From Sulfuricystis multivorans (lineage in GTDB: Bacteria; Pseudomonadota; Gammaproteobacteria; Burkholderiales; Rhodocyclaceae), in assembly GCF_003966565.1 (NCBI RefSeq), contig NZ_AP018718.1, positions 2,170,001 through 2,234,000 on the forward strand: a stretch of DNA of 64,000 bases, in the 5' to 3' direction. Made by a program: the position numbers and the translations under genes. Each line of letters starts with the position of its first letter. Position 1 is the first letter of the stretch. Below are positions 46,670-55,358 of this stretch, one piece after another. The notes under the pieces are model-generated. The model did no database searches, was not told the DNA's origin, and saw only the letters and a list, made by a program, of their open reading frames with translations.

Positions 46670-48454
46670 ATGAAAAAACCGTTTTCGATCGCCCTGCTCG
46701 CACTTTTGCTCGCGGCCTGCAGCAATGCCCCGATCCAGCCACCAGGCGACAATCATTTGCGCGCGGAGAAAGTAGTCGGCGCTGGCGACACGGCACCGAT
46801 TCCCCCACCCGTACGGCAAACCATCGCGTTGCCGAAGCCGAAACCTGCCGCCAAGACGGAAACCTACAGCGTGGTCGTCAACAACGTGCGAGTGCAGGAG
46901 CTCCTCTTCGCCTTGGCGCGTGATGCGAAACTCAATGTCGACATCCATCCCGGCATCGAAGGCACGGTGACGCTGAACGCGATCGACCAGACGCTGCAGC
47001 AACTGCTCAACCGCATCGCCAAACAGGCCGACATTCGCTGGGAGCTCGACGGGCCGAATCTGGTCGTCATGCCGGATACCCCTTTCCTGCGGACCTACAA
47101 GGTCGACTACGTGAACATGCAGCGGGATACCAACAGCACGGTCATCGTCAATTCGCAAATCGGCGCAGCGGCAACTGGAACACCCACCGCGTCGACCATC
47201 AGCCAGGGCAACAACTCCCAGACCAAGATCGAAAACAAGACTCACAACCGCTTCTGGGAGACCCTCGAAGCAAACATCAAAGATCTCTTGCGCGAAACCG
47301 ACAAGATCCTGCCCGCCGGTTCGAGCGAGACGGTCATCGAACGCCTCGACGAGCAATCGACGACGGGCACCGGCGCACCGCCACCACCGACCCGCGGCAA
47401 CACCGTACCCAATCTGGCGGCCAGCCCCAATCCGGCATCGCTGCAGCAAAGTGGGGTGACCGTCACGCGCCGCAGCACCTTCCGCGAGGCGGCCTCCGTG
47501 ATCACCAACCCCGAAACCGGCATCATCACCGTGCGCGCCACCAGCCGTCAGCATGAAAAGGTGCGCGAATTCCTCGATCAGGTGATGAGCGCCGCCCAAC
47601 GTCAGGTGCTCATCGAAGCGACGGTCGCCGAGGTCGAGCTCTCCGACAACTACCAACAGGGCATCGACTGGCGGCTGCTCAGTCGCAGCCTGGCGGCAGC
47701 TGGCGCGATCGACGGCAATATGGTGGCCCAGGCCGCCACTGGTTTGATCACCCTACAAAGCACCCGCCGCAGCGGCACGTTCCAGGCGACCATCAAGCTG
47801 CTCGAAGACTATGGCAACGTCAAAATACTCTCCAGCCCCAAACTTTCTGTGCTGAACAACCAGACCGCGCTGCTGCGTGTAGTGACCAACAACGTTTATT
47901 TCACCGTCAAGTCGGATGTCGCCGCCGGCGTCAACGGCTCGGCGCCGGTCAAGGCGATCACGACGACCCCACAAACCGTCGCCGTCGGTTTCGTGATGGC
48001 CGTCACGCCACAGATCAGCGACGGCAATACCATCACACTGAATGTCCGCCCTTCGATCACCAGTATCGTCGATGCGGTGAAGGATCCCAACCCGGACCTG
48101 AGCATCGACAGTCTGATTCCGGTGATCCGCACGCGCGAGATGGAGTCCGTGCTGCGCATCGAAAGCGGCAACATCGCCGTGATGGGCGGCCTGATGGAAG
48201 ACAAGCTCGATTACAAGAACCAGGGGCTGCCCGCGCTATCCGGCCTCCCCCTGTTCGGGCCGCTGTTCCAGCAACGGAACGATACGCGCAAGAAAACCGA
48301 GCTGGTCGTCTTCCTGCGGCCCGTCATCATCAAGGATGCCAGCTTGCAGGGGGATTATGGCGATTATCGCCACTTGCTCCCCGCCAAGGATTTTTTCGAA
48401 AAGGGCAACCTCGGCCCCCCTCAACCTGAGCTGCCCACGAGCAAAGGGGGGTGA
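46670..48454 (+). CDS. mshL: MshL-like secretin
   Basis: A 594-residue outer-membrane secretin. The signal/lipobox is LLLAAC (Cys17). An N-terminal STN/N0-like domain (about 60-150, VNNVRVQELLFALA) is followed by a Ser/Thr/Gln-rich segment, an N1-type domain (about 265-330) and the secretin barrel with VPVI-type end motifs (LSGLPLFGPLF near 525). It forms the pore for an MSHA-like pilus. The N-terminal VVGAGDTAP is encoded by a dispersed-repeat copy. No ribosome site is obvious. Confidence 0.9.
   Translation: MKKPFSIALLALLLAACSNAPIQPPGDNHLRAEKVVGAGDTAPIPPPVRQTIALPKPKPAAKTETYSVVVNNVRVQELLFALARDAKLNVDIHPGIEGTVTLNAIDQTLQQLLNRIAKQADIRWELDGPNLVVMPDTPFLRTYKVDYVNMQRDTNSTVIVNSQIGAAATGTPTASTISQGNNSQTKIENKTHNRFWETLEANIKDLLRETDKILPAGSSETVIERLDEQSTTGTGAPPPPTRGNTVPNLAASPNPASLQQSGVTVTRRSTFREAASVITNPETGIITVRATSRQHEKVREFLDQVMSAAQRQVLIEATVAEVELSDNYQQGIDWRLLSRSLAAAGAIDGNMVAQAATGLITLQSTRRSGTFQATIKLLEDYGNVKILSSPKLSVLNNQTALLRVVTNNVYFTVKSDVAAGVNGSAPVKAITTTPQTVAVGFVMAVTPQISDGNTITLNVRPSITSIVDAVKDPNPDLSIDSLIPVIRTREMESVLRIESGNIAVMGGLMEDKLDYKNQGLPALSGLPLFGPLFQQRNDTRKKTELVVFLRPVIIKDASLQGDYGDYRHLLPAKDFFEKGNLGPPQPELPTSKGG
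46774..46795 (+). repeat. dispersed repeat, short form, inside mshL
   Basis: AGTCGGCGCTGG, CGAC, ACGGCA, in the low-complexity stretch just after the lipobox. It is read in the same frame as the copies in soeA and murA (VGAG-D/E-TA). Confidence 0.75.
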
Positions 48455-48460
48455 CCGTCA

Positions 48461-49810
48461 GTGAGTTTGTTGATGGATGCGCTGCGCAAGGCGGAGCAGC
48501 AAAAACAACAGGCCGAAGCAGGTGGCCGAATACCAGCCGAACTGCGACATGATGGGCTGGCGCTCGAACCTTTGCCGGCCGAGCCGAAGCTGACTGGCAC
48601 TGCCAGCCAGCTCGCCAACGATGGCGGCAGGCTGCCGGAATTGCCCAAACGGATGGAAGAACTCGATGAACAGTTTTTTACCGCTCCTCCCCCCTATGCA
48701 AAAGTCATCGGGGCACGCGGCGCGGCCCCGCGGCCATCTCCAGCGGGCAGCAAAGCGGTGACGGATGCCGACCGATCGAGGGCGCAGAATCTATTCGCCG
48801 CCAAACAGTCCAATCCTCCCGTAGGACGAGGTTTTGCAATCAGTGTCGGTATCGGTACCCTGCTTGCAACCGTGGCCATCGGCGCCTATTTCTATTGGCA
48901 ACTGCAGCCCAAAGGCGGCTTGTCGGTAAGCCCTGCCCTGATGGCCAGCCCTTCGCCTGCAACAGCGCGGCGGATGCCCGATAGCGCCGCCGTCACTGCG
49001 CCGACGGGCCCAATGCAGACCACACCACCGACGTCCGCCCTGCCGAGCGACGGTGCAGCAATACTGCCGCTGACCATTTCTTCGCCATCATCTGCTGCGC
49101 CGCAATCCAACGCCACCCCAGGAAAACGCCGTGCGTCCAAGATGGCCGAGCATCCTCGTCAGCCGGATACCGCCTTGGCGGCAACCTCACTGCCGGACAA
49201 TCCAGTACGGCTGAGCAAGCAGACCGCAAGGATCGACGACTCGCAGGAAACCGCCTACGCCGCTTTCAATCGTGGCGAATATGAGCTCGCCCGCACGCTT
49301 TGGCTGAAAGCACTCCGTAACGACGCCCGCAACCTCGATGCTCTGCTCGGTCTGGCCGTCCTCGCGCAGCATGAAGGAAAACCGGATCTGGCTGAAAAGC
49401 TGTATCGACAGGCGATCGAGGTCGACCCCAAAAACCCAGTCGCCAACGCCGGGCTGCTCGCGGTCAGCCCGCCCAGCGATCCCAGGCTTGCAGAGAGCCG
49501 TTTGAAGAGTCTGCTGGTCGAACAACCCGATTCGCCGCATCTGTATTTCGCGCTTGGCAACTTGTATCTTGCAGAATCGCGCTGGGCGGAAGCGCAACAA
49601 GCCTTCTTCAAAGCCCATGTCGCCGATCCCGGCAATGCCGACTATCTCTACAACCTGGCGGTCAGTCTCGATCACCTGCACCAGGATCGTCTGGCCGCCG
49701 AGTATTACGCCCGCGCGCTGGCCGCCAGCCGTTCGGGACGTCCTGCCGCTTTCGATCCCGCCCAGGCTGAGACACGCTTGCAGGCGCTCCAGGCAGCCCA
49801 GGGCCGCTGA
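48461..49810 (+). CDS. mshN: MshN-like TPR protein
   Basis: A 449-residue protein starting at GTG 48461 (AAGGGGGGTGA upstream): MSLLMDALRKAEQQKQ is the typical start of MshN/GspB-like proteins. One membrane span lies at about 126-146, then a Pro/Ser/Ala-rich linker, then TPR repeats (about 260-445; AYAAFNRGEYELARTLWLKAL is the first). It would be an inner-membrane periplasmic scaffold of the pilus machine. Confidence 0.85.
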   Translation: MSLLMDALRKAEQQKQQAEAGGRIPAELRHDGLALEPLPAEPKLTGTASQLANDGGRLPELPKRMEELDEQFFTAPPPYAKVIGARGAAPRPSPAGSKAVTDADRSRAQNLFAAKQSNPPVGRGFAISVGIGTLLATVAIGAYFYWQLQPKGGLSVSPALMASPSPATARRMPDSAAVTAPTGPMQTTPPTSALPSDGAAILPLTISSPSSAAPQSNATPGKRRASKMAEHPRQPDTALAATSLPDNPVRLSKQTARIDDSQETAYAAFNRGEYELARTLWLKALRNDARNLDALLGLAVLAQHEGKPDLAEKLYRQAIEVDPKNPVANAGLLAVSPPSDPRLAESRLKSLLVEQPDSPHLYFALGNLYLAESRWAEAQQAFFKAHVADPGNADYLYNLAVSLDHLHQDRLAAEYYARALAASRSGRPAAFDPAQAETRLQALQAAQGR

Positions 49811-49821
49811 ACCGGGTTCAT

Positions 49822-51546
49822 ATGGATACGGCGCAATCGGTCAGGAACACCACAGCTCAGCGCCAGCCCATCGGTCAGGTTCTGATCGCCCGGGGTGTCA
49901 TCAGCGAAGACCAGCTGCGCATCGCGCTGCTGGAGCAGATGAAATCCAACCTACCGGTCGGCAAGCTGCTGGTCAACCTGGGCTTCGTCTCGGAAGCTAC
50001 GTTGCGCGACGCCCTCGGCGAGTCGCTGGGGCAGAAATCGATCGACTTGTCACGTGCCACGGTCGATCCAGCGGCGCTGCAGCTCGTGCCCAAGGAAGTG
50101 GCGCGCCGTCATCGCCTATTGCCTCTCGACTATGTCGCGGAATTACACAAGCTGACAGTGGCGCTCGCCGACCCGAACGATCTCGTCGCGCTCGACAAGC
50201 TGCGCGCGCTGATCTCGCCCGACCTCATCATCGAGACGGTGTTGGCCGGAGAATCCGAAATCGCGCGCGCCATCGACCAGCACTACGGCTACGAACTCTC
50301 GATCGACGGCATCCTCCACGAGATCGAAACGGGGGAAATCGATTTCCGCAGCGTTGCTTCCGCGGCGGACGAATACAGTCAGCCTGTCGTGCGCCTGATC
50401 GATGCGCTGCTCACCGATGCCGTCAAACGCGAAGCCTCCGATATCCATTTCGAGCCGGAGGGGAGCTTCCTGCGCATCCGTTATCGCATCGACGGCATCC
50501 TGCGGCAGATCCGCGCGCTACACAAATCCTACTGGCCGGCGATGGCAGTGCGCCTGAAAGTGATGAGCGGGATGAACATCGCCGAAATGCGCGCCCCTCA
50601 GGACGGCCGCATTTCGATGTCGATCGGCGGACGTGACATCGATTTTCGCTGCTCGGCCCAGCCGACCATTCATGGCGAAAACATGGTGTTACGCATCCTC
50701 GACCGCCAAAAGGGGATCGTGCCGCTCGACCGCCTCGGTCTCGAAACCTGGCAGCTCGAACTGTTACGCCGCATGCTGGCGCGCCCTGAAGGGATCATCC
50801 TCGTCACCGGCCCCACCGGTAGCGGCAAGACGACCACGCTCTACTCGATGCTCAACCACATCAATGCCGAGAGCATCAACATCATGACGCTGGAGGATCC
50901 GGTCGAATACCCGATGGCGATGATCCGCCAAACCTCGATAGCCGAGGCCGCCAAGCTCGACTTCGCCAACGGTATCCGCTCGATGATGCGCCAAGACCCC
51001 GACGTGATTCTGGTTGGCGAGATCCGCGATGCAGATACCGCCGCCATGGCCTTTCGGGCAGCGATGACCGGCCATCAGGTGTTCTCGACGCTGCACACCA
51101 ACTCGGCGCTCGGTGCCATCCCGCGCCTGCTCGATATCGGCGTGCTGCCCGACATCATGGCCGGAAACATCATCGGTGTGATCGCTCAGCGGTTGGTGCG
51201 CAAACTCTGTCCACATTGCCGCAAGCCCTACACGCCTGGCAACGAAGAGCTGCGCCTGCTGGGTATCGAACAAGTGCGGCCGCTGCCGGTGCTCTACCAT
51301 CCAGGTGGCTGCGAGCGCTGTGACTTCCAGGGCTACCGTGGACGCATCGCGATCATGGAGATCCTGCGCATGGACGACGATCTCGACGATCTGATCCTGC
51401 GTCGCGCCACGCATCGTGAGGTCCGCCTGGCCGCCGCGGCAAAGGGCTTCCGCACGCTCGCCGATGACGGCCAGCGGCGGGTCCTCGAAGGCATCACCTC
51501 GCTCGAGGAAGTCATGCGGGTGATCGATCTGACCGAGCGGATGTAA
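49822..51546 (+). CDS. mshE: MshE-like c-di-GMP-responsive pilus extension ATPase
   Basis: A 574-residue GspE/PilB ATPase. The N-terminal MshEN-type domain has both tandem motifs (IGQVLIARGVISEDQL and VGKLLVNLGFVSEATL) that bind c-di-GMP in MshE; the leading Arg-Leu of the first motif is replaced by Pro-Ile, so affinity may differ. Walker A GPTGSGKTTT, Walker B VILVGEIRD and CPHC...CERC zinc motif are intact. It powers pilus assembly and links the locus to c-di-GMP signalling. Confidence 0.92.
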   Translation: MDTAQSVRNTTAQRQPIGQVLIARGVISEDQLRIALLEQMKSNLPVGKLLVNLGFVSEATLRDALGESLGQKSIDLSRATVDPAALQLVPKEVARRHRLLPLDYVAELHKLTVALADPNDLVALDKLRALISPDLIIETVLAGESEIARAIDQHYGYELSIDGILHEIETGEIDFRSVASAADEYSQPVVRLIDALLTDAVKREASDIHFEPEGSFLRIRYRIDGILRQIRALHKSYWPAMAVRLKVMSGMNIAEMRAPQDGRISMSIGGRDIDFRCSAQPTIHGENMVLRILDRQKGIVPLDRLGLETWQLELLRRMLARPEGIILVTGPTGSGKTTTLYSMLNHINAESINIMTLEDPVEYPMAMIRQTSIAEAAKLDFANGIRSMMRQDPDVILVGEIRDADTAAMAFRAAMTGHQVFSTLHTNSALGAIPRLLDIGVLPDIMAGNIIGVIAQRLVRKLCPHCRKPYTPGNEELRLLGIEQVRPLPVLYHPGGCERCDFQGYRGRIAIMEILRMDDDLDDLILRRATHREVRLAAAAKGFRTLADDGQRRVLEGITSLEEVMRVIDLTERM

Positions 51547-52745
51547 TGCCCCTGCACGCCTACAAAGCGATGGACCAGACCGGCAAGATCGTGCAGGGCA
51601 GCATGGATGCCCTGAATCTCGTCGATCTGGAAATGCGCCTCAAGCGCATGGGCCTCGACCTCATCGATGGCTCTCCGGTCAAACGCGGAAATTTTGGCGG
51701 CAATCGGATCGGCCGACGTGAGCTGATCGCTTTCTGTCTGCATCTCGACCAGCTGATGCGTGCCGGCGTGACGATCATCGACAGTCTGACCGATCTGCGC
51801 GACAGCAGCGACAATCCTCGTTTCCGAGAGGTGTTGGCCGACCTGATCGAAAGCGTCGAGGGTGGCAAGACGCTTTCGCAGGCGCTGGCCGCGCACCCGC
51901 GCATTTTCGATGGTGTGTTCGTCAGCCTGATCCGCGCCGGCGAGGAAACCGGCAAGCTGCCGCAGGTGCTGCACAATCTCACCGAATCCCTCAAGTGGCA
52001 AGACGAGCTCGCGGCGCAGACGAAGAAGCTCCTCACCTATCCCGTGTTCCTTCTCGTCGTCGCGGTGCTGGTCACCCTGTTCATGATGCTCTATCTGGTA
52101 CCGCAAATGGTGGGGTTCCTGAAGAACATGGGCCAAGCATTGCCGCTGCATACCCAGCTGCTGATCGCCACGTCGAATTTCTTCGTCCATTACTGGTATC
52201 TGCTGTTGGCGGTTCCGATCATGATAGGAGTGGTGCTCGCCACGCTGGTGCGCACTCGCCCGCAGGCGCGACTGCGCCTCGATGCACTGCAACTGTCGCT
52301 TCCCTGGCTCGGCGAGATTTTCAAGAAGATCATCCTGGCGCGCTTCGCCAGCGTATTCGCCATGATGTATGCCTCTGGCATTTCCGTGCTCGACTCGCTG
52401 CGCATCATCCAAGATGTAGTCGGCAATGCCGTCATTCGTCAGGGTTTGCAGCGTGTCGCTGCGATGATCGGTGAAGGGCAGAGCATCACCGCCGCGTTCC
52501 AGAATGCCGGCATGTTCCCTCCCCTGGTGATCCGCATGCTACGCATCGGCGAGAACACCGGTTCGCTCGACACGGCGCTGACGAATGTCAGCTATTTCTA
52601 CACGCGCGACGTGCGCGAATCGATCGGCCGCGTCCAGTCATTGATCGAACCTGCTCTGACGATCATCGTTGGCGCCGTCCTCGGCTGGGTGATGCTCGCC
52701 GTGCTTGGGCCGATCTATGATGCGATTGCCAAGTTGAAAATCTGA
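51546..52745 (+). CDS. mshG: MshG-like inner-membrane platform protein (GspF family)
   Basis: A 399-residue GspF/PilC-type protein with two repeated cytoplasmic domains and three spans (about 165-195, 215-240 and 370-395). It includes family motifs LDQLMRAGVTIIDSL and SIGRVQSLIEPALTI. It overlaps the mshE stop by one base (TAATG) and would work with that ATPase. Confidence 0.93.
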   Translation: MPLHAYKAMDQTGKIVQGSMDALNLVDLEMRLKRMGLDLIDGSPVKRGNFGGNRIGRRELIAFCLHLDQLMRAGVTIIDSLTDLRDSSDNPRFREVLADLIESVEGGKTLSQALAAHPRIFDGVFVSLIRAGEETGKLPQVLHNLTESLKWQDELAAQTKKLLTYPVFLLVVAVLVTLFMMLYLVPQMVGFLKNMGQALPLHTQLLIATSNFFVHYWYLLLAVPIMIGVVLATLVRTRPQARLRLDALQLSLPWLGEIFKKIILARFASVFAMMYASGISVLDSLRIIQDVVGNAVIRQGLQRVAAMIGEGQSITAAFQNAGMFPPLVIRMLRIGENTGSLDTALTNVSYFYTRDVRESIGRVQSLIEPALTIIVGAVLGWVMLAVLGPIYDAIAKLKI

Positions 52746-52747
52746 AC

Positions 52748-54292
52748 ATGCCGCAGCGCCGCGTCCTTTTTTTCGATAACTCGCGTCTGGCCGCCTACTG
52801 CGTCGTGCGCGGCGAGGTGCTGCACGAAGCAAATTTCGCCGGTGATGACGCCGGGCGAGCGGCATTCGGCAGTTATCTTACTGAGCACCGCCACAGCCTA
52901 TTCATGCTGCTGGCCGACACCACCGAGGAAAGCTACCAGGCCGAGGACGTTCCCTACACGACGGGCAAGGATCGGCAGGCCATCATCCGGCGCAAGCTTG
53001 CCCAGCATTTTTACGGTACACCCTACGCCGTCGCCCAGTCACAGGGACGGCTGAAAACCGGACGGCGTGACGAGCGCCTGCTGTTGATGGCACTGACCCA
53101 ACCGCAACATCTCGAGCCCTGGCTTGGCGAATTTCGCCGCAGCCAGGCGATTCTCGCCGGCATCTATGCGCTCTCCCAAACCGTCAGCGGCTTGCTGCCC
53201 GCCAAGCCGCCGGCACAAGTGATGCTGCTCACGCTGACCCATGCGGGTTTGCGGCAGACCTTCTTCGACGCCGGCCGAATGCGCTTTTCGCGCCTGACCC
53301 CGCTGATCCACGATGCCACCGACGCGCTGGCCGCCGCAGCAGCGAGCGAAGCCGTCAAAATGCATCAGTACCTGGCCAGCCAACGTCTGATCGAGCGCGA
53401 CCAACCCCTCACTACGCTGATTCTGGCGCACCCGTCCGATACTCCGGCCATCCGCGCCCATTGTCAGAACAATGCCAGTCTGCGTTTCGACATTCTCAAC
53501 CTGCTAGAAACCGCTCGCCGTGTCGGGCTGCGCACCACGCTTATCAGTTCTCAGGCAGATGCGCTGTTTTGTCACCTGCTGGTAAGACAACCGCCGCGCG
53601 AACAGTTTGCGCCGGCAGAAGCGCTCGGTTTTTATCGCCTCTGGCAAGCCCGGTTCGGACTGAGAACCGCCGGTGTCTTGATTCTCGCCGGTGGCATCCT
53701 GTTTGCCGTCAACCGTGGCCTCGACATTCTGAAGCTCCGCGACGACATCGAACAGACCGGCTTCCAAGCACGGCTCTATCAGGAACGCTATGCGACGATG
53801 CTGCAGGCTTTGCCCAGCATTCCGATCAGCCCGGACGATCTGCGTCTGCTCGTCGACCGTTACGACCAGATCGTGCTGCGCGCCCAAGGTCCCGCGCCGT
53901 TGCTGGCACAGATCAGCCGCTCGCTCGATGCCTTCCCAGCCATCAGCATCGACAAAATCGAATGGAGCATCGACGAGCAAATGCCCACCCTTCCTGCCGA
54001 CGGCATCGCCTATGTTGACGGCAAAACGGCCCCGGTATCCCAGTCGCTGCGCGGCCCCTTTGCCCAGGCCGAAATCGTCGCCCGGCTACCGCTTGCGATG
54101 GTGGGCGATCAGCGCGGACAACTCGCCGTGGTGGCCGATTTCCTGAAGCATCTCAGTGTTCAGCCCGACACGACGGCCATCTTGATGCAGCCACCGCTCG
54201 ACACCCAGTCGGGCAAAACCCTCAAGAGTAGCGATGAAAAAGGCACGCCTGAGGCTCCCCGCTTCGTGTTTCGTGTAATCCACAAGCTCTGA
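52748..54292 (+). CDS. MshI/GspL-like protein joining PilM-like and PilN-like parts
   Basis: A 514-residue protein. The N-terminal 310 residues look like a degenerate actin-like PilM/GspL cytoplasmic domain, with no clear ATP motifs. A single span follows (about 315-335, GVLILAGGILFAVN), then a coiled-coil and PilN-like periplasmic domain. The MSHA MshI protein also has a PilM-like part, but here PilN is apparently included. It would link the ATPase to the periplasmic MshJ/MshK-like proteins downstream. The assignment is by architecture and position. Confidence 0.7.
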   Translation: MPQRRVLFFDNSRLAAYCVVRGEVLHEANFAGDDAGRAAFGSYLTEHRHSLFMLLADTTEESYQAEDVPYTTGKDRQAIIRRKLAQHFYGTPYAVAQSQGRLKTGRRDERLLLMALTQPQHLEPWLGEFRRSQAILAGIYALSQTVSGLLPAKPPAQVMLLTLTHAGLRQTFFDAGRMRFSRLTPLIHDATDALAAAAASEAVKMHQYLASQRLIERDQPLTTLILAHPSDTPAIRAHCQNNASLRFDILNLLETARRVGLRTTLISSQADALFCHLLVRQPPREQFAPAEALGFYRLWQARFGLRTAGVLILAGGILFAVNRGLDILKLRDDIEQTGFQARLYQERYATMLQALPSIPISPDDLRLLVDRYDQIVLRAQGPAPLLAQISRSLDAFPAISIDKIEWSIDEQMPTLPADGIAYVDGKTAPVSQSLRGPFAQAEIVARLPLAMVGDQRGQLAVVADFLKHLSVQPDTTAILMQPPLDTQSGKTLKSSDEKGTPEAPRFVFRVIHKL

Positions 54293-54294
54293 TC

Positions 54295-54891
54295 ATGGAC
54301 GATAGCTCGATTCTCGGGGCAAGAAAACTGATCGGCAGCCTCTCTTTCCTGCTGCTGTCGATCCTCGTTGCGACTGGCATGGCTGGCTGGGTCATTCAGG
54401 CCGGCAAGGAAGCGGAGCGCACGTTACTGCGGGCTAAGTCGCAGCTGGCCGATAGCCGCAATCGTGTGGCACGGGCACAGGAAGACGAGCGGGAGATCCG
54501 TGCCCGAATCGACCGCTATCGAGCGCTGATCGAACGCGGTCGCACTCAGCCGGAACGCCGGCTCGACTGGGTCGAGGCGCTGCGCAGCATCAAAGAGAAA
54601 CGGCGCCTTCTGGGCATGGAATACGAAATCGCCCCACAACGGCCGCTGGATCCGAAACAGCCCGTCACTGGCGGTTATGCTTTTCTGGTCAGCCCGATGA
54701 AGCTCGACCTGCAACTGCTGCACGAAAACGATCTGCTCGGACTACTTGCCGATCTCTCGGCGGCGGTACCGGCGCTGATCAGCGTGCGCCATTGCACGAT
54801 CGAACGCCTGCCCCCCTCTACCGAGCCACAAACAGCCCAACTGAAGGCCGCCTGCGAGATCGACTGGATCACCCTTCAGGAGAAATTATGA
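54295..54891 (+). CDS. MshJ/PilO-like protein
   Basis: A 198-residue protein with one N-terminal span (about 14-34), a coiled-coil (40-85) rich in Arg/Glu/Ala, and a small alpha/beta domain. This is the PilO/GspM layout. It lies two bases after the MshI-like gene and overlaps the next gene by four bases. Confidence 0.72.
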   Translation: MDDSSILGARKLIGSLSFLLLSILVATGMAGWVIQAGKEAERTLLRAKSQLADSRNRVARAQEDEREIRARIDRYRALIERGRTQPERRLDWVEALRSIKEKRRLLGMEYEIAPQRPLDPKQPVTGGYAFLVSPMKLDLQLLHENDLLGLLADLSAAVPALISVRHCTIERLPPSTEPQTAQLKAACEIDWITLQEKL

Positions 54892-55334
54892 GGCTCCTGC
54901 GACTCATACCGTTCTTGCTCCCCGCCCCCCTCGCGCTCGCAGCGAGCACGGCATGTGCAGAGACCACTGCGCTAAGCGAGCCATCCCTCGGTCGCTTGTT
55001 TCTGACGCCCGAATGGCGCGCTGCGCTCGAACGACAACGTCAAATGAACATCCAGCAAACACGCAGACTGGAAGGCGATAGGGTGCGTCTCGATGGCTTG
55101 GTGGTGCGATCTTCGGGCAAATCGACCGTCTGGATCAACGGCCAGCCACAGACCGAAGGCGCTTACGAGACGGGCGTGACGACCAAGGTTTCACGCCAAC
55201 ATCCCAGCCGTGCCACGCTTTCCACCGGGGCGACTCCCTCTGTCGAGCTGAAGGTTGGCGTTACTTTCGATCAGTCGACGGGCGAGAAGGCCGGCGGCCT
55301 CGCCGCCGGCGAAATCCGCGTCCATCGGAAGTAG
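54888..55334 (+). CDS. MshK-like periplasmic protein
   Basis: A 148-residue protein with a signal peptide ending TACA-E near residue 25. A central segment RLDGLVVRSSGKSTVWINGQ resembles the beta-barrel motif of MshK/PilP/GspC-type HR domains. The start overlaps the previous stop (ATGA). The low similarity expected of this family makes the name positional. Confidence 0.65.
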   Translation: MRLLRLIPFLLPAPLALAASTACAETTALSEPSLGRLFLTPEWRAALERQRQMNIQQTRRLEGDRVRLDGLVVRSSGKSTVWINGQPQTEGAYETGVTTKVSRQHPSRATLSTGATPSVELKVGVTFDQSTGEKAGGLAAGEIRVHRK

Positions 55335-55336
55335 AA

Positions 55337-55358
55337 AGTCGGCGATGGCGGCACGGCA
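55337..55358 (+). repeat. dispersed repeat, short form, at the start of the lectin gene
   Basis: AGTCGGCGATGG, CGGC, ACGGCA. A C-to-A change from the family consensus creates the ATG at 55345, one of two candidate starts of the next gene. Confidence 0.7.
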
